Below, piece after piece: positions 59,812-64,000 of a stretch of 64,000 nt of DNA. Every line of letters starts with the position of its first letter. Positions within the stretch are counted from its first letter, which is position 1. The position numbers and the translations under genes were made by a program. Origin of the DNA: Sphingomonas sp. QA11 (lineage in GTDB: Bacteria; Pseudomonadota; Alphaproteobacteria; Sphingomonadales; Sphingomonadaceae); assembly GCF_028473665.1 (NCBI RefSeq), contig NZ_CP098774.1, forward strand, positions 372,001 through 436,000, written 5' to 3'. A model generated the notes under the pieces. It was not told the DNA's origin, ran no database searches, and saw only the letters and a list, made by a program, of their open reading frames with translations.

Positions 59812-62184
59812 ATGAACACCGCGCGCGCGCACGAACTCCCGACCCTGCTCGATCGCGCGCCCGCGGGGCTGCGATATCTGTCGCTCGACTGCTTCGATAC
59901 GCTCCTGTGGCGCGACACCTGCGCGCCGGTGGATGTGTTCGCCGATCTCGGCCTGGACGGCGGCGCGATCCAGCCGCGGCGGCGGGCAGAGTCGGCGGCG
60001 CGGCGCGCGGCGCATCTCGATACGGGGCGGAACGAGGTCTCGATCGAGGCGATTCATCAGCGCCTGCATCCGCATGATGCGGAGGCGGCGGCGGCATCGA
60101 CGGCGGCTGAGCTTGAGGCGGAGGCGCGGCATTGCTTCGGCTTCGCGCCGGTGGTGGCGCTGATGGAGGACGCGAAGGCGAGGGGCCTCGGCGTCATCAT
60201 CGTCAGCGACACCTATCTCGGCGAGGCGCAGCTTCGCGCGCTGATCGGCGCGGCGGCGGGGGAGAATGTCCTCGGCCTGATCGACCATGTCTTCTGTTCG
60301 TCGGATCATGGCATGGGCAAGGGGCAGGGCCTGTTCGGGCCGGTGCTGAAGAAGCTCGGGTGCCAGCCCGGGCAGATCCTCCATGTCGGCGACAATCAGC
60401 ATGCCGATCTGACGGCGCCGGCCGCCTTGGGGATCAACGCGGTGCATTTCGTTCAGTTCGACGAGGAGGCGGGGCATCGGCTTCGTCTCGAGGCAGCAGT
60501 CGCCTCGGTGCTCGATCCGCGTATCCGCGCCTCGTTGCCGGCGTGGCAGCCGCATCGTCCGGCCGTGTCGCTGCGCACTGACGACGAACCGGCATTTGCG
60601 CTTGGGCACGATGTGCTCGGGCCGCTGTTCGCCGCTTATGCCGAGTGGCTGCAGGGTGAGGTAGCTGCGCTGGCCGAAAAGACGGGGCGCAAGACTCATC
60701 TGCTGTTCCTGCTGCGCGACGGGCATCTGCCCTCGCGTGTTCATGCCGCGCTGCATGGCGAGGATGCGGGGAAGGCGATCGAGATCAGCCGAATGACCGC
60801 GATGCGCGCCAGCTTCCGCGACGAGGCCGCAATCCGGAACCATCTGTCCCGCGTACCGGCGGGGTCGGAGGCGCGCGCGATCGCGAAGCAGTTCCTGTTC
60901 AACGCGGATGAGATCGCGAAGATCGCGCCCGACATGGCCGGCAATGCCGGGGCCTTTGCCCGCATGGTCCTCCAGCCGGCCAATATCGCCAAGATCGTCA
61001 CGCGATCCGCGCGCTTCGCCGAACGGTTGATCGCGCATCTCGAACGCGCCGGGGTCGCACGCGGCGACGCGGTGGTGTTCGCTGACCTGGGGTATAATGG
61101 CAGCGCGCAGAATCTGGTCGAGCCGGTGCTACGCGACCGAATGGATCTGCATGTCGCGGGCCGTTATCTGGTATTGCGCGAGGATTCGCCGAGCGGGCTC
61201 GACAAGGCCGGCTATTTCGATACGCGAAGCACCGATTTTCGCGTGCTCGACGCGATCTGCGGGCCGATTTCCGTGCTTGAGCAACTCTGTACCAAGGCCC
61301 AGGGGTCGGTTGTCGACTACAAGGCGAACGGCGAACCGGTTCGCGCCACGGAGAGCATCAAGACGCGACAGAGCGCCACGCGCGATACCGTCCAGGCGGC
61401 CTGCCTTTCCTATGCCGAGGGCATGCGCGGTCGTGGCCCTGTCTCCCGCGCGGACAGTACAGAGGCGCGGCGGATCGCGGCGACCGGACTGCTCGGACGG
61501 CTGCTGTTCCTGCCTTCGCACGCGGAGCTTGGCGTGATCCAGGCGTTCGAGCACGACTTCAATTGCGGCAGCAAGCAACAGGTGAAGATGATCGATCCGG
61601 CGGCGTCGCAGGCAGATCTGCGCCGGCGCGGCCTGCTCTACACCGGTTCAGCCGATCGCATGTTCCTGCCCGGCGAGTTCCGCAAGCACGGCCTGCCGCT
61701 GAACCTGTCCTTCCTCGTCACCAGCCGCTTCGGACTAGATTTCAAGGGCGCCGACTTCAGGGGAGAGCCGGTCATGCTTCCCGTCATCCTGATGGATCAG
61801 CGCGGCCAGGCGATCATCGAGGTCGAGGCCTGGGCGACTCATGATGGCTATTATGCCGCGAGCGTGCCGGTCGGCCGGGCGGTCTATTCGGCGGCGATAA
61901 GCTGGGGACAACTCTACGAGTATGTCGAGCTCGAGGAGATGAGCTTCCACCGCGTCGCCGAGTTCGCTGAAGCGAGCCCGGGTGATCACCAGCCGATCCC
62001 GGCGACGATCATCCCGGATGCGATGGAGGGCGTGGGCGGCAGCCTCTACCGGTGCCAGTCGCCGAACGCCTTTACCCTGATGCCGCCACCGGCCGGGACC
62101 GGCGACGACCTGATGCTGCTGAGCGTCGTCTTCCGCCCGATCGTTCGCCGCGATGCGGCGTTGGCCATTCGCGCGGTCGCCTGA
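59812..62184 (+). CDS. HAD-domain fusion protein (COG5610-like)
   Basis: 790 residues. Residues about 20-240 are a HAD hydrolase: motif I LSLDCFDTLLWRD (D-x-F-D-T), motif II VIIVSDTYL, Lys in GMGKGQGLFGPVLKKLG, motif IV HVGDNQHADLTAP. The remaining 550 residues contain a second large region (about 275-530, LLFLLRDGHLPSRVHAAL, FADLGYNGSAQNLVEPVL) and a C-terminal beta-rich segment (LNLSFLVTSRFGLDFKG). COG5610-type proteins with this layout are found in polysaccharide and lipopolysaccharide clusters and have been thought to act with glycosyltransferases. No signal peptide; cytosolic. No sugar genes are adjacent here. Confidence 0.82.
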   Translation: MNTARAHELPTLLDRAPAGLRYLSLDCFDTLLWRDTCAPVDVFADLGLDGGAIQPRRRAESAARRAAHLDTGRNEVSIEAIHQRLHPHDAEAAAASTAAELEAEARHCFGFAPVVALMEDAKARGLGVIIVSDTYLGEAQLRALIGAAAGENVLGLIDHVFCSSDHGMGKGQGLFGPVLKKLGCQPGQILHVGDNQHADLTAPAALGINAVHFVQFDEEAGHRLRLEAAVASVLDPRIRASLPAWQPHRPAVSLRTDDEPAFALGHDVLGPLFAAYAEWLQGEVAALAEKTGRKTHLLFLLRDGHLPSRVHAALHGEDAGKAIEISRMTAMRASFRDEAAIRNHLSRVPAGSEARAIAKQFLFNADEIAKIAPDMAGNAGAFARMVLQPANIAKIVTRSARFAERLIAHLERAGVARGDAVVFADLGYNGSAQNLVEPVLRDRMDLHVAGRYLVLREDSPSGLDKAGYFDTRSTDFRVLDAICGPISVLEQLCTKAQGSVVDYKANGEPVRATESIKTRQSATRDTVQAACLSYAEGMRGRGPVSRADSTEARRIAATGLLGRLLFLPSHAELGVIQAFEHDFNCGSKQQVKMIDPAASQADLRRRGLLYTGSADRMFLPGEFRKHGLPLNLSFLVTSRFGLDFKGADFRGEPVMLPVILMDQRGQAIIEVEAWATHDGYYAASVPVGRAVYSAAISWGQLYEYVELEEMSFHRVAEFAEASPGDHQPIPATIIPDAMEGVGGSLYRCQSPNAFTLMPPPAGTGDDLMLLSVVFRPIVRRDAALAIRAVA

Positions 62185-62215
62185 GACGGAAAGCCCTTTC
62201 AGGCTTCAATTCTTT

Positions 62216-62247
62216 TGCGCTGCAATATAATCGTCACTGCGCTGCAA
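62216..62247 (+). promoter_or_regulatory. Putative promoter with flanking direct repeat
   Basis: TGCGCTGCAA occurs at 62216-62225 and 62238-62247, 22 bases (two helical turns) apart, flanking TATAAT (62226-62231). A TTGCGC-like -35 is not well spaced, so the repeat may be an activator or repressor site over a -10 element of the TonB-receptor gene. Confidence 0.45.
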
Positions 62248-62306
62248 CGGAGGCGACGCGGTCGCCACCTACTCGCCCCATAACAACCAAAAACAAGGGG
62301 CTCCTT

Positions 62307-64000
62307 ATGACGATCCGCTCGACGATTCTCGCGCTCACCTGCCTTCCGGCACTGGCGATCGCCTCGGCCGCGCACGCCCAGAACGCGCCGGAAGCGACGG
62401 CGATGGTCCAGGAAGCGCCAGCCGAGGGCGACATCGTCGTGACCGCGCAGCTCCGCAGCCAGAATGCGACCGAGGTGCCGATGGCGCTGACCGCCTATTC
62501 CGGCCGCTTCCTCGACGATCTAGGCATCACCGATTTCGAGAAGCTGTCGCGTTACGTCCCCGGATTCGTCGTGCAGAACCAGTCGCCCAACAACCCCGGC
62601 TTCGTGATCCGTGGCATTACCTCGGACAGTGGCTCGGCGTTCAACGAACCGCGCGTCTCGGTCTTTCAGGACGGCGTCTCCATCTCCAAGTCACGCGGTT
62701 CCTATGTTGAGCTGTTCGATCTGGAACGGGTTGAGGTGGCGAAGGGGCCGCAATCGACGTTGTATGGCCGCGGCGCGCTGATCGGGGCGGTCAACATCGT
62801 CCAGGCCAAGGCTGACCCGAGCGAGCGATATGGCTATTTCCGCGCCAATTACGGTAATTTCCATGCCTATCAGGTCGATCTGACGGCCAATGCGCCGATC
62901 ACCGACACTCTCGCGATCCGCATCGCTGGCCGTTCGAAGAAGCGCGACGGCTATGTCGACAATCTGCTCGCCAAGGGCAACGATCAGGATTTCAACTCGG
63001 TCGATACCCAGGCGATCCGCGGCTTGCTGCGCTGGGCGCCGGGCAAGCTGACGATCGACCTGATCGGCAATTATCAGGAGGATCACGCCAACGGCACGCC
63101 GTTCAAATCGATCGCCTACAACCCGACCGATCCGGTGACGGGCGCGGTGATTGGCGATCGCGGGCGCAATTCGGGCGCGGCGCTGGCGCCGCAGCCTGGC
63201 TTCGAGAACAGCGCGCCGCTCGGCCTGAATCGCCGGGTGTGGGGGGCGACCGGCATCGCCAACTACAAGATCGACGATCACTGGTCGCTGAATGCCCTCG
63301 GCTCCTATCGCCGCTTCGACTCGCTCGAAGTGTTCGACGCCGACGGCATCTCGCTGCCAGCGCTGACCGCTGCGGAGGATGCGCGCGGCAACCAGACGAT
63401 GGGTACGCTGCGCCTGTCCTACACGTCGGACCGCCTGACCGCGTTTTTCGGCGGTACCTATTTTCATGAGGATGGGCTGCAGCGCACGCCGGCCTCGTTC
63501 GACGAGCGCGTGGCGCTCGCCCGGGTGGCCTCCGCGCTCAACGGCTTCATCCCTGGCCGTCCGGCAACCGATCCGGCGCCGCTGAGCTGGATCGGCAACC
63601 CCGCCTTCACTTCGCAACTGATCCAGGGCGTGGCCGCCGCGAGGGGCATCTCGCTCGGGTCGACGCCGGCGCTGGCCGCGGCGACCGCGCTGGGGATCGC
63701 GAGGAACCTCAAGGCGAACCATCTCGAAAGCTCGACCAACTATGCGCGGACCAACGCGGTCGACCTGTTCGCCGACGCGACGTTCCATCTCACCGACCGG
63801 CTCGAGCTGGGGGCCGGCATCCGCTACAGCCATGACGACAAGTCGACCGGGATCACCGCCGCAGTGCTCAATGGCCGGTCGATCCTGGGCGGCTTCATCG
63901 GCGCGCTCAGTCTGCCGGCTGGTGCGCAACGCGACGCGCTGATCGGCGCGCTGGCGCTGCCGGGCGCGGTGCTCAATACCTTGCCCGCGAGCGCCGTGCC
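62307..64000 (+). CDS. TonB-dependent receptor, cut by the window end
   Basis: Frame open from ATG 62307 (AAGGGG 7 bases upstream) to the last base, at least 564 residues seen. Signal peptide MTIRSTILALTCLPALAIASAAHA, TonB-box-like DIVVTAQLRSQN, plug with DFEKLSRYVPGFVVQNQ, NPGFVIRGITSDSG and RVSVFQDGVSISKSRG, KGPQSTLYGRGALIGAVNIV, then the start of the barrel (NYGNFHAYQVDLTANAPI...). The DGVSI/RGAL patterns resemble sphingomonad receptors for iron or plant-derived compounds; ligand unknown. End not in the window. Confidence 0.95.
   Translation, partial: MTIRSTILALTCLPALAIASAAHAQNAPEATAMVQEAPAEGDIVVTAQLRSQNATEVPMALTAYSGRFLDDLGITDFEKLSRYVPGFVVQNQSPNNPGFVIRGITSDSGSAFNEPRVSVFQDGVSISKSRGSYVELFDLERVEVAKGPQSTLYGRGALIGAVNIVQAKADPSERYGYFRANYGNFHAYQVDLTANAPITDTLAIRIAGRSKKRDGYVDNLLAKGNDQDFNSVDTQAIRGLLRWAPGKLTIDLIGNYQEDHANGTPFKSIAYNPTDPVTGAVIGDRGRNSGAALAPQPGFENSAPLGLNRRVWGATGIANYKIDDHWSLNALGSYRRFDSLEVFDADGISLPALTAAEDARGNQTMGTLRLSYTSDRLTAFFGGTYFHEDGLQRTPASFDERVALARVASALNGFIPGRPATDPAPLSWIGNPAFTSQLIQGVAAARGISLGSTPALAAATALGIARNLKANHLESSTNYARTNAVDLFADATFHLTDRLELGAGIRYSHDDKSTGITAAVLNGRSILGGFIGALSLPAGAQRDALIGALALPGAVLNTLPASAV

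Noticed and set aside
62691..63929. 412-codon minus-strand frame at the window end
   Set aside because: Shadow of the truncated TonB receptor, which has signal peptide, plug and barrel motifs.

Overview
The window is a high-GC bacterial chromosome segment, most likely from a sphingomonad (Alphaproteobacteria, Sphingomonas or a close relative). This is inferred from gene content: TonB-dependent receptors, a FixL-like PAS histidine kinase, TspO, UbiK, small proteins of sphingomonad type, and four sequences matching the alphaproteobacterial EcfG general-stress promoter (GGAAC-N16/17-CGTT). No rRNA, CRISPR array, transposase or integrase was found. One tRNA (Gln, anticodon TTG) is present.

Layout. 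1-2281: the end of an Mrp/ApbC Fe-S carrier ATPase, a CoA-binding protein and three small exported proteins sharing a motif. 2292-7078: homoserine dehydrogenase, a 2-oxoglutarate oxygenase, a lipoprotein, a Bcr/CflA exporter and an extremely acidic protein with a stress promoter. 7392-11523: an M13 metallopeptidase, a lone ExbD behind a palindromic operator, a lipoprotein with an MliC-like C-terminus and a DUF486 membrane protein. 11652-14007: a large exported protein of phage-like composition and two small genes behind a stress promoter. 14077-20759: a Crp/Fnr regulator, alpha/beta hydrolase, TlyA methyltransferase, TspO, UbiK, YbjN-like protein, ProC, MarR regulator, branched-chain aminotransferase and tRNA-Gln. 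20793-26345: a hybrid-free PAS histidine kinase, and a TonB receptor with an upstream Met/His-rich DUF2946-like protein. 26432-33436: a complete CecR-YbhGFSR-type ABC exporter operon with its own outer-membrane factor. 33573-40955: a membrane-bound AraC regulator beside a CPBP protease, an EmrAB-like drug-export locus with divergent TetR, and an amino-acid permease.

40973-47650 is the most unusual region: six minus-strand genes in tight array. They encode an acidic E/F/G-rich protein with a cationic helix and glycine zipper, three proteins I cannot assign, a protein with the zinc-peptidase signatures HEVSH and ExxxD, and a stand-alone LuxR-type HTH protein. An 8-bp-arm inverted repeat lies upstream. 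This is my best candidate for an undescribed system.

47839-64000: a small exported protein, aconitase, a cation-efflux (CDF) gene with a divergent MerR regulator and a textbook MerR operator, two tandem Tat-type ferritin-like proteins (one soluble, one a lipoprotein) with a stress promoter, a lower-GC pair of unknown genes ending in a PEGA-like domain, a small lipoprotein coupled to an L,D-transpeptidase, TonB, a HAD-domain fusion protein, and the first three quarters or so of another TonB-dependent receptor that runs off the window. Function assignments come from reading motifs by eye; no database search was possible.
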